This document shows, piece after piece, positions 34,013-43,142 of a stretch of 64,000 nt of DNA. The first letter of the stretch is position 1. The number at the start of each line of letters is the position of its first letter. The DNA is taken from positions 1 to 64,000 of the forward strand of contig JAGAZB010000035.1 of the NCBI GenBank assembly GCA_017940255.1, written 5' to 3'. This DNA is from Treponema sp. (GTDB lineage Bacteria > Spirochaetota > Spirochaetia > Treponematales > Treponemataceae). The position numbers and the translations under genes are program-made. The notes under the pieces were generated by a model. The model ran no database searches. It was not told the DNA's origin and saw only the letters and a list, made by a program, of their open reading frames with translations.

Positions 34013-35323
34013 CTAATCATGTAGTTTTCTAGTATCAATTACGCGCTTTGCCTTACCTTCCGAGCGTTCAATTGTCTTTGGCGCAACGAGGGTAACCTTG
34101 GCCTTAATCTGCAGAACTGTGAGCAGAGCGGCCTCAAGCTTTTTCTGCTGCTGGTTTACCTCAGAAATAACATCGCTGAAGTTTTCGGCAGTCATTTCTA
34201 CCTTGATTTCGAAGGTGTCGTTGTTGTTTACGCGGCCAACGATAATCTGATAGTTTGGCGGATAGCCGTTCTGCAGAAGCACGCCTTCAATCTGGCTTGG
34301 AAAGACATTTACACCGCGGATAATGAGCATGTCGTCGGTGCGACCCATTGGTTTACTCATGCGTACAAAAGTACGTCCGCAGGCACAAGGAGCGCGGTTC
34401 AAAACGCCAATATCCTTTGTGCGGAAGCGCATAAGAGGGAAGGCCTGCTTTGTAATGGCAGTGAAAACCAGCTCGCCCTTTTCGCCGTCTGGCAGACGCT
34501 TTCCAGTTTTAGGGTCAATAGTTTCGATGATGAAGTGGTCTTCGTTTACGTGCATGCCCTTCTGCTCGGAACATTCGTAGGCAACGCCAGGCCCCATAAC
34601 CTCGGTAAGTCCGTAAATATCGTAAGCCTTTATGCCCAGAGATTTTTCTATGTCGCGGCGCATTTCTTCGGTCCATGGTTCAGCGCCGAAAATGCCGGCT
34701 TTAAGGTGAATGTCTGCCGGACTCAGGCCCATTTCTTTAAGAGTTTCGCCCAGGTAGGCAGCGTAAGATGGAGTACATGCAAGCACTGTTGATTTTAAGT
34801 CCTGCATAAAGGTAATCTGACGCTGGGTGTTTCCGCTGGAAATCGGAATTACTTCAAGACCAAGTTTTGTTGCTCCGCCGTGAACTCCAAAGCCTCCGGT
34901 AAAAAGTCCGTAGCCGTAGGCAGTCTGCAGAACATCATTTTCATCACAGCCGATTGCAACCAGCTGGCGGGCAGTACAGTCATCCCAGATGTCCAAATCT
35001 TCTTTTGTGTAGCCTACAACGATCTGCTTTCCTGTAGTTCCGCTCGAAGCGTGAATGCGGACAACCTTGCTCATTGGCACGGCAAAAAGTCCGTAAGGGT
35101 AAGTTGCGCGCAAATCATCCTTGCAGGTGAATGGGATTTTATCCAGGTCATCCAAGCCGCGGATATCGTCTGGTGTTACGCCTGCTTCCTGGCAGCGTTT
35201 TCTGTAATATTCAACATTTTCGTAAACGTGGCGGAAGTTTTTTGCCAGCCGCTCGCCCTGAAGCTTTCTAAGCTCCTCCAAAGGCATACATTCTGATTCT
35301 TTCTGATAGTATTTTAAATTCAT
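34013..35323 (-). CDS. phenylacetate-CoA-ligase-like adenylating enzyme
   Basis: 436-residue ANL-superfamily ligase of the PaaK type. It activates an arylacetate (phenylacetate, indoleacetate or similar) with ATP and CoA, or runs in reverse to yield ATP. Motifs: RIHASSGTTGKQIVVGYT (P-loop, about 93-110), DIYGLTEVMGPG (A5), MRFRTKDIG (A7-like), GRTDDMLIIRGVNVFPSQIE (A8) and SEGKAKRVID with the C-terminal lysine (A10). The frame runs upstream to 35398, but the ATG at 35323 has GAGGAAATT before it and matches family length. Together with IorAB it can connect arylpyruvates, arylacetyl-CoA and arylacetates. Confidence 0.9.
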   Translation of the reverse strand: MNLKYYQKESECMPLEELRKLQGERLAKNFRHVYENVEYYRKRCQEAGVTPDDIRGLDDLDKIPFTCKDDLRATYPYGLFAVPMSKVVRIHASSGTTGKQIVVGYTKEDLDIWDDCTARQLVAIGCDENDVLQTAYGYGLFTGGFGVHGGATKLGLEVIPISSGNTQRQITFMQDLKSTVLACTPSYAAYLGETLKEMGLSPADIHLKAGIFGAEPWTEEMRRDIEKSLGIKAYDIYGLTEVMGPGVAYECSEQKGMHVNEDHFIIETIDPKTGKRLPDGEKGELVFTAITKQAFPLMRFRTKDIGVLNRAPCACGRTFVRMSKPMGRTDDMLIIRGVNVFPSQIEGVLLQNGYPPNYQIIVGRVNNNDTFEIKVEMTAENFSDVISEVNQQQKKLEAALLTVLQIKAKVTLVAPKTIERSEGKAKRVIDTRKLHD

Positions 35324-35339
35324 AATTTCCTCGTTCAAG

Positions 35340-35430
35340 GGTGGTTGTGTAGTTGTACTCCCTGAACCTGTTGAGGGCGCCCAAACCACCTGTCTCATAT
35401 CGCGGTAATTTCGACAGGCTCAATCACCGC
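35340..35430. repeat. palindromic repeat family D pair
   Basis: Two foldbacks in tandem. GGTGGTT (35340) pairs with AACCACC (35384) around CCCTGAACCTGTTGAGGG; GCGGT (35402) pairs with ACCGC (35426) around a TTTCGACAGGCTCAA core, followed by eight Ts. The rest of the 385-base gap to 35709 holds a short TTCGCC/GGCGAA hairpin (35504-35519) and nothing that I recognise. Confidence 0.7.
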
Positions 35431-35708
35431 TTTTTTTTATTCATATATAGGATTGGTTACCGTGCACGGCCACTGGTGCGCATTGCACAAAAAGAAATGA
35501 GAAGTTCGCCCTTAGGCGAAAAAGGAATTAAAGGAAAAGAAGCGGCTCTTTAGTAAGCCTGTAATTCTTAACATATACTAAATATTACCACGCAAAGTGA
35601 TGCTTGTAAAGATAAAATTATGTTTTATTTTGGGAAAATTGATGGGGAAGGCGGAGCGTGCACCGCAGCACTGGGCGAGCCGCGCCGCGAATCTCCACCC
35701 TGCAAGCC

Positions 35709-36545
35709 CTACTCGCCAAACATCATCGGCACGAACTTTGCAGCATACTCCTGCCAGAAGTTCATATCATGAATTCCCTTGCTTTCCATATAAACATGCT
35801 TTACTCCCTCTTCTTCAAGGAAGGCATGGAAGGCACGGTTTGGTTCCAGCAAAAAGTCTTCTGTTCCGCAAGCCATGAAAATCTCAGGCATCACAGCCTT
35901 GGAACCATCAGAAGTTTTCAAAGTGCCGGCCTTAATCTTCTTTACCAGAGTTTCAGGATTTGCATCACTTTCCAAAAGCTTAGAAGGTTCACCAAAGCAT
36001 TCGCGGTAATAAGCGTAGTTTGCAACGCCATTGCCCCCCTTACCATCAACACCACCTTCAGGCTTCATTTCTGCCACCTCGTGATGAATCAAAGCCGAAG
36101 AAAGAGCTGCAGTTTTTCCAAAGATTTCTGGAAACTGGAATGCAGTGTGAAGAGCACCAAAACCACCCATAGAAAAGCCCATAAGATAAGTATCTTCGCG
36201 GCTCATAGCAAGCCCAAAGGTACGGCGAACATAATCAACAAGTTCGCGTCCTACAAAAGTTGCAAACTGATGACCAGTTGCTTCGGCATCCAGCCAGAAG
36301 GAGTTTTCCCCGCTTGGAATTACGATGGCAAAGTTATACTGCTCACAAAGCCATTCAGGCACCCAGTTGCCGGCATCACCAGTGTAACCGTGAAGCAAGA
36401 ATAAAGTTTTCATCTTTTTCTGCAACTGCACCTGCTCTGGAGCAGGCGGAAAACCATCCGAGCGCTTATCATTTGGAATTACCATCTGAAAAGTTGTATT
36501 TCTGTGCAAAACATTTGAATAAAAATGAATCGAAAGCTGTGCCAT
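35709..36545 (-). CDS. alpha/beta-hydrolase esterase
   Basis: 278-residue esterase of the esterase-D/feruloyl-esterase-like type. The oxyanion region is FLLHGYTGDAGNWV (about 48), the nucleophile elbow is LMGFSMGGFGALH with Ser near residue 124, the acid is probably Asp in ACGTEDFLLEPN, and the histidine is in KGIHDMNFW near the end. No signal peptide is visible, so it is cytosolic. It would cleave short acyl or aryl esters. It has a GGAGGAAAT ribosome site and stands between two parts of the aromatic module; whether it belongs to it is unclear. Confidence 0.8.
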   Translation of the reverse strand: MAQLSIHFYSNVLHRNTTFQMVIPNDKRSDGFPPAPEQVQLQKKMKTLFLLHGYTGDAGNWVPEWLCEQYNFAIVIPSGENSFWLDAEATGHQFATFVGRELVDYVRRTFGLAMSREDTYLMGFSMGGFGALHTAFQFPEIFGKTAALSSALIHHEVAEMKPEGGVDGKGGNGVANYAYYRECFGEPSKLLESDANPETLVKKIKAGTLKTSDGSKAVMPEIFMACGTEDFLLEPNRAFHAFLEEEGVKHVYMESKGIHDMNFWQEYAAKFVPMMFGE

Positions 36546-36605
36546 ATTTCCTCCTGAGTAAGGTCGCCCGGCAGGCGGCCAGTGTGATATATAGAAAAGC
36601 TAAAA

Positions 36606-37175
36606 TTACTCGCCGCGACCAAGCTTAAATGCTTTTTTATTTACTTCAAGAAACTGAGGTTTAACAAGCTTTTCGATTGCAGCCATCCAGGCAGATTCCG
36701 GGAAGTCCATATATTTTGAAAGAAGCCCCATCAAAACAATGTTTACAGACTTTGAAGTTCCGACCTGCTCAGCCAGAGTAAGACAGTCCAAAGCATCAAC
36801 CTTAAGACCGGCAGATTTCATAGAGCCAACCAGGTCTTCCGGATATTCAGCAGCCCCAGTAATTACCGGCATAGGATCAATCTTCTGAGTGTTTACAACA
36901 ATCTGACCGTCTGCCTTAAGCCATTCAGTATAGCGGGCCGCCTCAAGCAGCTCAAAAGAAACAATAAAATCAGCCTCGCCCTTATCAACGATTGGTGAAT
37001 AAACCTTGTCGCCGTAACGCACATAAGTTACAACCGAACCGCCGCGCTGGCTCATTCCGTGAACCTCGCTAACCTTTACATCAAAGCCCGCATCAAGCAG
37101 AACCTGTCCCAAAGTTTTAGACGCGAGCAAGGCACCCTGTCCGCCCACGCCGACTATCATTATATTTTTTACCAT
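36606..37175 (-). CDS. iorB: indolepyruvate ferredoxin oxidoreductase beta subunit
   Basis: 189-residue gamma-type (POR-gamma) subunit of the 2-oxoacid:ferredoxin oxidoreductase. NIMIVGVGGQGALLASKTLG (about 4-23) and VKVSEVHGMSQRGGSVVTYV are diagnostic. With IorA it oxidatively decarboxylates aryl pyruvates (from Phe, Tyr, Trp) to arylacetyl-CoA, passing electrons to ferredoxin, or runs in the reductive direction. The start is the ATG at 37175 preceded by GGAGAATATT. It lies 101 bases downstream of iorA with repeat C3 in between. Confidence 0.9.
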   Translation of the reverse strand: MVKNIMIVGVGGQGALLASKTLGQVLLDAGFDVKVSEVHGMSQRGGSVVTYVRYGDKVYSPIVDKGEADFIVSFELLEAARYTEWLKADGQIVVNTQKIDPMPVITGAAEYPEDLVGSMKSAGLKVDALDCLTLAEQVGTSKSVNIVLMGLLSKYMDFPESAWMAAIEKLVKPQFLEVNKKAFKLGRGE

Positions 37176-37193
37176 AATATTCTCCAATTCATA

Positions 37194-37276
37194 GAGGAGG
37201 GGGAAGTCTCCCCCTGCGCCCGCACTACGTTGCGGGCTACCCCTTCTAACGGGGGCCAGCCCCCGTAACGCCCCCG
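37194..37276. repeat. GC-rich structured repeat family C, copy 3
   Basis: AGGGGGA/TCCCCCT, GCCCGC/GCGGGC around ACTACGTT, CTACCCC, ACGGGGGC/GCCCCCGT and AACGCC. It occupies the whole iorA-iorB junction without an obvious U-run, so it is more likely an RNA-processing or stability element than a full terminator. Confidence 0.7.
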
Positions 37277-39055
37277 CTACAGTGCCCCGAATTTACACAT
37301 CTGACTACAAACACCACATCCCACGCAGAGTGTCGCATCAATCTTAGCCTTTCCGCCCTTCATTGCAATTGCAGGACAGCCAATCTTCATACACATCTTG
37401 CAGCTCTTACACTTATCCTGGTCAACAACAAGCGGAGGATTATGCTTTACTTCCTTAAGAAGGGCACAAGGTCTGCGGCTGATAATCAGGCTTGGCTCTG
37501 CAACTTCCAGTTCCTCGCGAACAGCGGCTTCACATTCTGCAATGTTATAAGGATCAACTACACGAACACGGTTGATTCCCATAGCGCGGGCCAGAGCTTC
37601 CAGGTCTACGCGGCCGGCAGGGTCGCCATAAAGGTTCTTTCCGGTTGTAGGATTCTGCTGATGTCCTGTCATACCTGTGATTGAGTTATCAAGCACAATT
37701 ACAGTTGAGTTAGACTGATTATAAGCAATTGTCGCAAGACCGGTCATTCCCGAATGCATAAAGGTTGAGTCACCAATTACAGCAACAGACTTTTTCTCGT
37801 TTTCTGCTCCACCGGCCTTGTTCCAGCCGTGAAGGCCGCTAAAGCTTGCTCCCATACAGAGAGTAACATCCATAGCAGAAAGTGGTGCAACCGAACCAAG
37901 TGTATAGCATCCGATATCACCAAATACAGTAACCTTAAGCTTGTTGAGGGCATAGAACATACCGCGGTGTGGACAACCGGCACACATAATCGGAGGACGA
38001 ACAGGAATCTGCACTCCGTCCAGTTTTGTTCCCTGAGGAACCTCGCGGCCAAAAGCAGCAGCCACAAGATTCTGGCTGAATTCACCGCAAATCGGGAACA
38101 TATCTTTTCCGTGGATTTCGCAAGAAAGGCCGAGTCCGCGTACAAAAGTTTCAATAATCGGATCAAGCTCTTCTACAACAATCAGCTTTTCAAGACCTTC
38201 TGCAAAGTTTTTAATCATATTGGCCGGGAGAGGATTTACCATTCCAAGCTTTAAGATATTTACTGAATCACCAAGCACTTCTTTTACATACTGATAGCTT
38301 GTAGACGAAGTGACAATTCCAACCCTGGTCCCTTCGAGAGCCTCAGGGGCCGTAGTATTTGCGGTGGTTGAGCCTCTCGAAGCCACCTCCACACGGTTAA
38401 TTCCAGAAGTCTCGCTCCATTCAGCAAGTTTTTTCATTCTTTCTTCGACAAAAGGATGGCGCTTAATTGCGTTTGCAGGAGCCATTACATATTTAGAAAT
38501 TGTTTTTTCGTAAGCCTTGTGTTCTGGAACTACGCGTTCAGCAGGCTCTGTAATACTCTGACTGTGAGCAACACGTGTACACATCTTGTACAAAACCGGA
38601 GTATCAAATTTTTCACTGATTTCAAAAGCCATAGCGGCAAAGCGTCGTGCTTCATCAGCATCACTTGGTTCAATCATAGGAACCTTAGAAGCAATAGCGT
38701 GATGACGGCTATCCTGTTCATTCTGAGAAGAATGCATTCCCGGGTCATCTGCAACACCAATAACAAGACCGGCATTTACTCCGGTATAACTCATTGTGTA
38801 AAGAGGATCGGCAGCAACGTTCAAACCAACGTGCTTCATTCCGCAGAAGGCGCGACGACCTGCAAGGCAGGCTCCAAAAGCCGATTCAAGAGCAACCTTT
38901 TCGTTTGGTGCCCATTCACAATAGATTTCCTTAAATTTGGCTGCTTCCTCAGTAATTTCTGTACTAGGAGTTCCCGGATAACTGGAAATAACTTCGCAAC
39001 CAGCCTCGAACAAACCTCGGGCAGCGGCTGCATTTCCTAACATTAGCTGTTTCAT
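37277..39055 (-). CDS. iorA: indolepyruvate ferredoxin oxidoreductase alpha subunit
   Basis: 592-residue catalytic subunit. The N-terminal pyrimidine-binding part starts MLGNAAAARGLFEAGCEVIS with SSYPGTPSTEI. The ThDP-binding part has CAGCPHRGMFYAL, GDIGCYTLG and VIGDSTFMHSGMTGL. The C-terminus carries two ferredoxin-type clusters: CKSCKMCMKIGCP and CVGCGVCSQMCKFG. All family parts are present. Residues about 223-243 (SRGSTTANTTAPEALEG) are encoded by two copies of the family-D palindrome (38327-38387), apparently an in-frame insertion in the linker between domains. Confidence 0.92.
   Translation of the reverse strand: MKQLMLGNAAAARGLFEAGCEVISSYPGTPSTEITEEAAKFKEIYCEWAPNEKVALESAFGACLAGRRAFCGMKHVGLNVAADPLYTMSYTGVNAGLVIGVADDPGMHSSQNEQDSRHHAIASKVPMIEPSDADEARRFAAMAFEISEKFDTPVLYKMCTRVAHSQSITEPAERVVPEHKAYEKTISKYVMAPANAIKRHPFVEERMKKLAEWSETSGINRVEVASRGSTTANTTAPEALEGTRVGIVTSSTSYQYVKEVLGDSVNILKLGMVNPLPANMIKNFAEGLEKLIVVEELDPIIETFVRGLGLSCEIHGKDMFPICGEFSQNLVAAAFGREVPQGTKLDGVQIPVRPPIMCAGCPHRGMFYALNKLKVTVFGDIGCYTLGSVAPLSAMDVTLCMGASFSGLHGWNKAGGAENEKKSVAVIGDSTFMHSGMTGLATIAYNQSNSTVIVLDNSITGMTGHQQNPTTGKNLYGDPAGRVDLEALARAMGINRVRVVDPYNIAECEAAVREELEVAEPSLIISRRPCALLKEVKHNPPLVVDQDKCKSCKMCMKIGCPAIAMKGGKAKIDATLCVGCGVCSQMCKFGAL
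38327..38387. repeat. family D palindrome pair inside iorA
   Basis: GGTCCCT/AGGGGCC (38327-38351) and GGTGG/CCACC (38363-38387) each bracket the family core (TTCGAGAGCCTCA and its inverse TGAGCCTCTCGAA). The pair is oriented head to head, as at 61409-61475, but here it is read as in-frame codons. Confidence 0.75.
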
Positions 39056-39166
39056 TACTTTCCCTTATAAAATATTTTTTTTTAAGTGAGACTTTAATTT
39101 TACAGTGATTTTAAAGAATGGTAAATAGAAAAAGAGGGAAGGCTCACACCTCCCCTCTTAAAACAA

Positions 39167-41062
39167 CTACCACTTCATTCTATCAGCCAGGGTGATTGTA
39201 CCATGACGTTTTCCTTCGGTTTCAAAAAGGATAATCTGATTCCTGCCTTTCTTTAAGAGAGGGCCTGGAATATAAAGTCTTTTCTGAGGACCTATTTCCC
39301 AGAAGCGGCCGATATTAAAGCCGTTTACCCAGGCACAGCCCTTTCCCCAGCCCTTAAAGTCCAGGTAAGTATCTGTATAAGTGCCGTCTTCAAAATCGGC
39401 ATCAAATTCAAACTTAAAGAAAGCAGGATTTGAATCTGTACTTCCTTTGGCAGCTTCGACAGGCTCAGCCACCGCATCCACAGCCTGCCACTTGCCTTTT
39501 TCACAAAGAGCTCCCATCTGAGCCTCATTCAGCGGCAGAGTATAAATCTCCCAGCCAAAGTGTGCGTGTCCATTCACAAGAACATCATCTGTAATACCCT
39601 TTTTCTGATCCATAAGCCGGTGCCCAAAGTTTACGCGGCCAAGGTTTTCTACCAGAAAATCAAGTTGAGCGCCATTTTCACAAGGGAACTTCCACTCTTT
39701 TCCTTCCTTGTAATTAAAAGGCCAGACACCATGTCCTTCCGAGCAGATTTCCTTATCAAATGCAGTAACAACCTTTTTAGAATCTGCAAAAATCTGAACG
39801 CGGTCCGCACATTTTTTGAACATCACGCTGCCAGCCTTTTCATCGGCGGCAAGTTTAGTTCTGTAAAGCACATAGCCTGTATTCTGACCAGCCTGCTCCA
39901 TAGAAAGAGGATAATCAGATTTAATCACTCCACCTTCTCCGGCAGACGCGCCGGCAAGTACATCCAGATTTTCAAAAAGACCGGCAGAGCCAGCACACGA
40001 AATCTCCCCGTAAGCCTTGCGCTCAATCTTTGTAGTCAATTCTACTTCAGGCACATTTTTATACTTCTTTAAAATCTCGCGGAAAGCATAGTATTTTTTT
40101 GTCATGCGTCCATCTTCACTCAGTGGCGCATCATAATCATAAGAAGTTGTGTCTGGAGTAAGTTTTCCGTAATAGTTGGAACCATTCATAAAACCAAAAT
40201 TTGTTCCGCCATGAAACATATAAATATTGATGTTATGTCCGTTTTTAATTGTGTAATCATAATCTTTTTTATTCAGCTTGAGTACAGAACGCATCTTAAA
40301 CTTGTTACCCCAGGCATCAAACCAGCCGGCCCAGAATTCCATACACATAAGAGGACGTTTTTTTCCGCCTTCAATCTGTGGAGCCATCACCTTAAACTGT
40401 TTTTCGCAATTTGAACCAAAGTTTCCAGTAGGAAGAGCACCAAGAGAACCATCCGCAGCCACTAACTGACCAGTTTTAAAAGCTGCCCCCCAAGGGCCAT
40501 CAGAAGTTACAAAAGGTACTGTCACTCCAAGTTCACGCATTAAATCGGCAAGAAAGTTCATGTATACTTTATCATCACCATAATAGCCGTATTCGTTTTC
40601 AATCTGCATTAAGATGATTTTTCCACCATTATCAATCTGGTAAGGCAGGAGTTTTGGAATAAGAACCTTGTAATAATCACGAATATGATTTAAATAAGGC
40701 TGATAAGAACAGCGGGGACGCATATCTGCTTCTGCCAGCAGCCATGCAGGAAGTCCACCCCACTCCCACTCGGCACAAATATAAGGAGCAGGCCGGATAA
40801 TGAGATAAAGACCAAGCTCCTGTGCAATTTCTATAAAACGGCAGACATCATGCATGCCTTCCCAATTAAATTCACCTTTTTTCTCTTCATGAAAGTTCCA
40901 TGGGATATAAGTTTCTACAGTATTGCAGCCCATGTTTTTAAGTTTTTCAAGACGATCTCGCCAGTATTCTGGAAGCACGCGGAAATAATGAATAGAACCC
41001 GAAATAATCTGAAAAGGTTCTCCGTTTAAATAAAATTTGTCTTTAATCTCAAAATTGCTCAT
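39167..41062 (-). CDS. GH35 beta-galactosidase
   Basis: 631-residue glycoside hydrolase family 35 enzyme releasing terminal beta-galactose. The (beta/alpha)8 domain has the conserved SGSIHYFRVLPEYW start, TYIPWNFHE, RPAPYICAEWEWGG, MQIENEYG with the acid/base Glu, MEFWAGWFD with the nucleophile Glu, and MFHGGTNFGF. The C-terminal beta domains end with GRFWEIGPQKRLYIPGPLL. No signal peptide, so cytosolic, acting on imported oligosaccharides. Residues about 530-538 (AVAEPVEAAKG) are coded by a family-D palindrome at 39449-39473, an apparent in-frame insert. Confidence 0.92.
   Translation of the reverse strand: MSNFEIKDKFYLNGEPFQIISGSIHYFRVLPEYWRDRLEKLKNMGCNTVETYIPWNFHEEKKGEFNWEGMHDVCRFIEIAQELGLYLIIRPAPYICAEWEWGGLPAWLLAEADMRPRCSYQPYLNHIRDYYKVLIPKLLPYQIDNGGKIILMQIENEYGYYGDDKVYMNFLADLMRELGVTVPFVTSDGPWGAAFKTGQLVAADGSLGALPTGNFGSNCEKQFKVMAPQIEGGKKRPLMCMEFWAGWFDAWGNKFKMRSVLKLNKKDYDYTIKNGHNINIYMFHGGTNFGFMNGSNYYGKLTPDTTSYDYDAPLSEDGRMTKKYYAFREILKKYKNVPEVELTTKIERKAYGEISCAGSAGLFENLDVLAGASAGEGGVIKSDYPLSMEQAGQNTGYVLYRTKLAADEKAGSVMFKKCADRVQIFADSKKVVTAFDKEICSEGHGVWPFNYKEGKEWKFPCENGAQLDFLVENLGRVNFGHRLMDQKKGITDDVLVNGHAHFGWEIYTLPLNEAQMGALCEKGKWQAVDAVAEPVEAAKGSTDSNPAFFKFEFDADFEDGTYTDTYLDFKGWGKGCAWVNGFNIGRFWEIGPQKRLYIPGPLLKKGRNQIILFETEGKRHGTITLADRMKW
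39449..39473. repeat. family D palindrome inside the GH35 gene
   Basis: GGCAGC-TTCGACAGGCTCA-GCCACC: the family core with short, imperfect complementary ends, read in frame as part of the beta-galactosidase. Confidence 0.65.
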
Positions 41063-41110
41063 GATAGTAATACTATCATATCGGCAGAAAAAATCAACCT
41101 AAAAAAAAGC

Positions 41111-41182
41111 AAAAAAAAGAGCGGCATGGATGCCGCCCTCTTTATAACCGAGACGCTGCGAGTTTTGGCGTAGCCAAAACTC
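41111..41182 (-). terminator. two tandem terminator hairpins after the rubredoxin gene
   Basis: Reading the minus strand: a perfect 10-bp stem GAGTTTTGGC/GCCAAAACTC (41160-41182, 3-nt loop), then GGCGGCAT/ATGCCGC (about 41119-41140) followed by a run of eight Us from 41118-41111. This isolates rubredoxin from the GH35 gene downstream. Confidence 0.8.
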
Positions 41183-41193
41183 AATAATTAAAT

Positions 41194-41352
41194 TTATTCA
41201 ACTATAAATTTTTCTTTTGGAGCGCCACATTCAGGACACTTGTAGTCATCCGGAACATCGGCCCAAGCTGTACCAGGGGCAATATTATTTTTTGGATCCC
41301 CCTGTTCTTTATCATAAACATAGCCACAATTATCACATTGCATTCTTTCCAT
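41194..41352 (-). CDS. rubredoxin
   Basis: 52-residue one-iron electron carrier. MQCDNCGYVYD (first CxxCG) and YKCPECGAPKEKF (second CxxCG) provide the four cysteines that hold iron, and the middle AWADVPDDY is the usual rubredoxin loop. Start at the ATG at 41352 with AGGTGA upstream; stop TAA at 41194. In anaerobes it passes electrons to superoxide reductase, rubrerythrin or flavodiiron proteins. It is monocistronic here, with its own terminators. Confidence 0.93.
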   Translation of the reverse strand: MERMQCDNCGYVYDKEQGDPKNNIAPGTAWADVPDDYKCPECGAPKEKFIVE

Positions 41353-41425
41353 AGTTACTCACCTCGCGTGTTTCAAAGGAATGATTTTATTATACCACCA
41401 ATTGTGATTAACTCAACAGAATTTG

Positions 41426-43069
41426 TTATGAATCACTACGCATGCTTGCAAATGGATCTTCTGTACGATACATTTCACGCAGCTTTGGTTTTTCAATTTT
41501 TCCGGTTGGATTTCTAGGAACCGGTGCAAAAATAATTTTACGCGGACGTTTATATTTAGGAAGCTCCATACAGAAATTGTTTACGTCTTCTTCTGTACAG
41601 GTATACCCCTTCTTAACTTCAATAACCGCTGCCGCAATTTCTCCCAAGCGCTTATCTGCAAGACCAATAACGGCAACATCTTTAATTGCTTCCATTTTAT
41701 GAAGAAAGTCTTCTATCTGAACAGGATAAAGGTTTTCACCACCAGTGATAATTACATCCTTTTTGCGGTCTACCAGATAAATAAAACCGTCCGGGTCCAT
41801 CATTGCCATATCGCCAGTGTAAAGCCAGCCTTCCTTATCCATAACTTCGGCAGTTGCTTCCGGATTCTTGTAATAGCAGACCATAACGCCAGGACCAAAT
41901 ACTGCAAGCTCACCTACTTCGCCCTGTTTTACTTCACGACGTTTTTCATCAACAATTTTTACCTTCCAGCCATAGCCCGGAATACCGATTGCACCAATCT
42001 TTTTGTCGTTACCAACTCCAAGATGAACACAACCAGGCCCGATAGATTCAGAAAGGCCATAGTTTGTATCATAATCATGATGAGGGAAATACTTCTTCCA
42101 GTCTTCAATCAGCTTCTTTGGAACCGGCTGAGCACCAATGTGCATAAGACGCCACTGATCAAGATGGAAATCTGAAATCTTAAGGTCGCCGCGGTCAAGA
42201 CTGTCCAGAATATCCTGAGCCCAAGGCACAAGCAGCCAGACGATTGTACAGAGTTCATCTGAAACAGCCTTTAATACTGTTTCTGGTTTTGTACCGCGCA
42301 GCAAAACTGCCTTGCTGCCGGAAATAAGAGAACCGAACCAGTGCATCTTTGCCCCGGTATGATAAAGCGGCGGAATACAAAGGAAAACATCGTCTTTTGT
42401 CTGGCCGTGATGCTTCTGTTCAACAGCAGCCGAATGCATAAGGGCACGGTGCTTGTGCAAAATAGCCTTAGGGAAACCAGTGGTTCCCGAGCTGAAGTAA
42501 ATTGCCGCATCATCTTCATCTGTAAGTTCAATATCCAGATTTTCTGATGAATAATTCATTGCCGACATAAAATAACTTTCAGAGAAAGTTGGGGCAAAAC
42601 CTTCACCAACATAAATTAAAAGACGGCCCTGCATAATCTTTTCTGAAATTGCTTCCAGACGGCCAATAAATTCAGGTCCGAAAAATAAAACAGAAATATC
42701 TGCAAGGTTCAGACAATATTCAATTTCATCAGAGGCATAACGGAAATTTAAAGGAACAGCCAGAGCGCCGGTTTTTAAAATTCCAAAGTAGATTGGAAGC
42801 CATTCAAGGCAGTTCATCATCAGAATTCCAACCTTATCACCACGGCGTACCCCACGCTCCAAAAGATAGTGAGCACAGCGGTTTGCTTTTTCGTTAAAAA
42901 TTCGCCAGCTGATTTCTCTGCGGTAAGGCAGGTTTGGTTCAGGCTGAGTCAAATCAAATTCTTTCCATGTGATTCTTCGGTTATCTCTAACTTCGGGATT
43001 CAGTTCAACAAGTGCGCAGTCGTTAGCATAAAGTTCTGCATTTTTTTCTAGATATTTTGTAATAGGCAT
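41426..43069 (-). CDS. acyl-CoA synthetase / AMP-dependent ligase
   Basis: 547-residue ANL enzyme resembling medium/long-chain acyl-CoA synthetases. Motifs: AAIYFSSGTTGFPKAILHKH (A3 P-loop, about 188-207), DTNYGLSESIGPGCVH (A5), GWLYTGDMAMMDPDG (A7), VDRKKDVIITGGENLYP (A8) and NPTGKIEKPKLRE with the A10 lysine. It would activate a fatty or aromatic acid to its CoA thioester in the cytosol. The extra N-terminal block before ISWRIFNEKANRCAHYLLE appears to hold a near-duplicate of that strand (RRITWKEFD, then RREISWRIF). Substrate cannot be assigned. Separate from the PaaK-like ligase. Confidence 0.85.
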   Translation of the reverse strand: MPITKYLEKNAELYANDCALVELNPEVRDNRRITWKEFDLTQPEPNLPYRREISWRIFNEKANRCAHYLLERGVRRGDKVGILMMNCLEWLPIYFGILKTGALAVPLNFRYASDEIEYCLNLADISVLFFGPEFIGRLEAISEKIMQGRLLIYVGEGFAPTFSESYFMSAMNYSSENLDIELTDEDDAAIYFSSGTTGFPKAILHKHRALMHSAAVEQKHHGQTKDDVFLCIPPLYHTGAKMHWFGSLISGSKAVLLRGTKPETVLKAVSDELCTIVWLLVPWAQDILDSLDRGDLKISDFHLDQWRLMHIGAQPVPKKLIEDWKKYFPHHDYDTNYGLSESIGPGCVHLGVGNDKKIGAIGIPGYGWKVKIVDEKRREVKQGEVGELAVFGPGVMVCYYKNPEATAEVMDKEGWLYTGDMAMMDPDGFIYLVDRKKDVIITGGENLYPVQIEDFLHKMEAIKDVAVIGLADKRLGEIAAAVIEVKKGYTCTEEDVNNFCMELPKYKRPRKIIFAPVPRNPTGKIEKPKLREMYRTEDPFASMRSDS

Positions 43070-43142
43070 AATAAGAGATTATAAACCATAAGCCTTTATT
43101 TCTCAATGAAAATTTTAGTGAGAATGAAGTTATACAGTGTGA

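Noticed and set aside
32651..37276. Treating the GC-rich family C elements as small coding genes
   Set aside because: Reading frames through them are short, not conserved between copies, and the differences follow base pairing, not codons.
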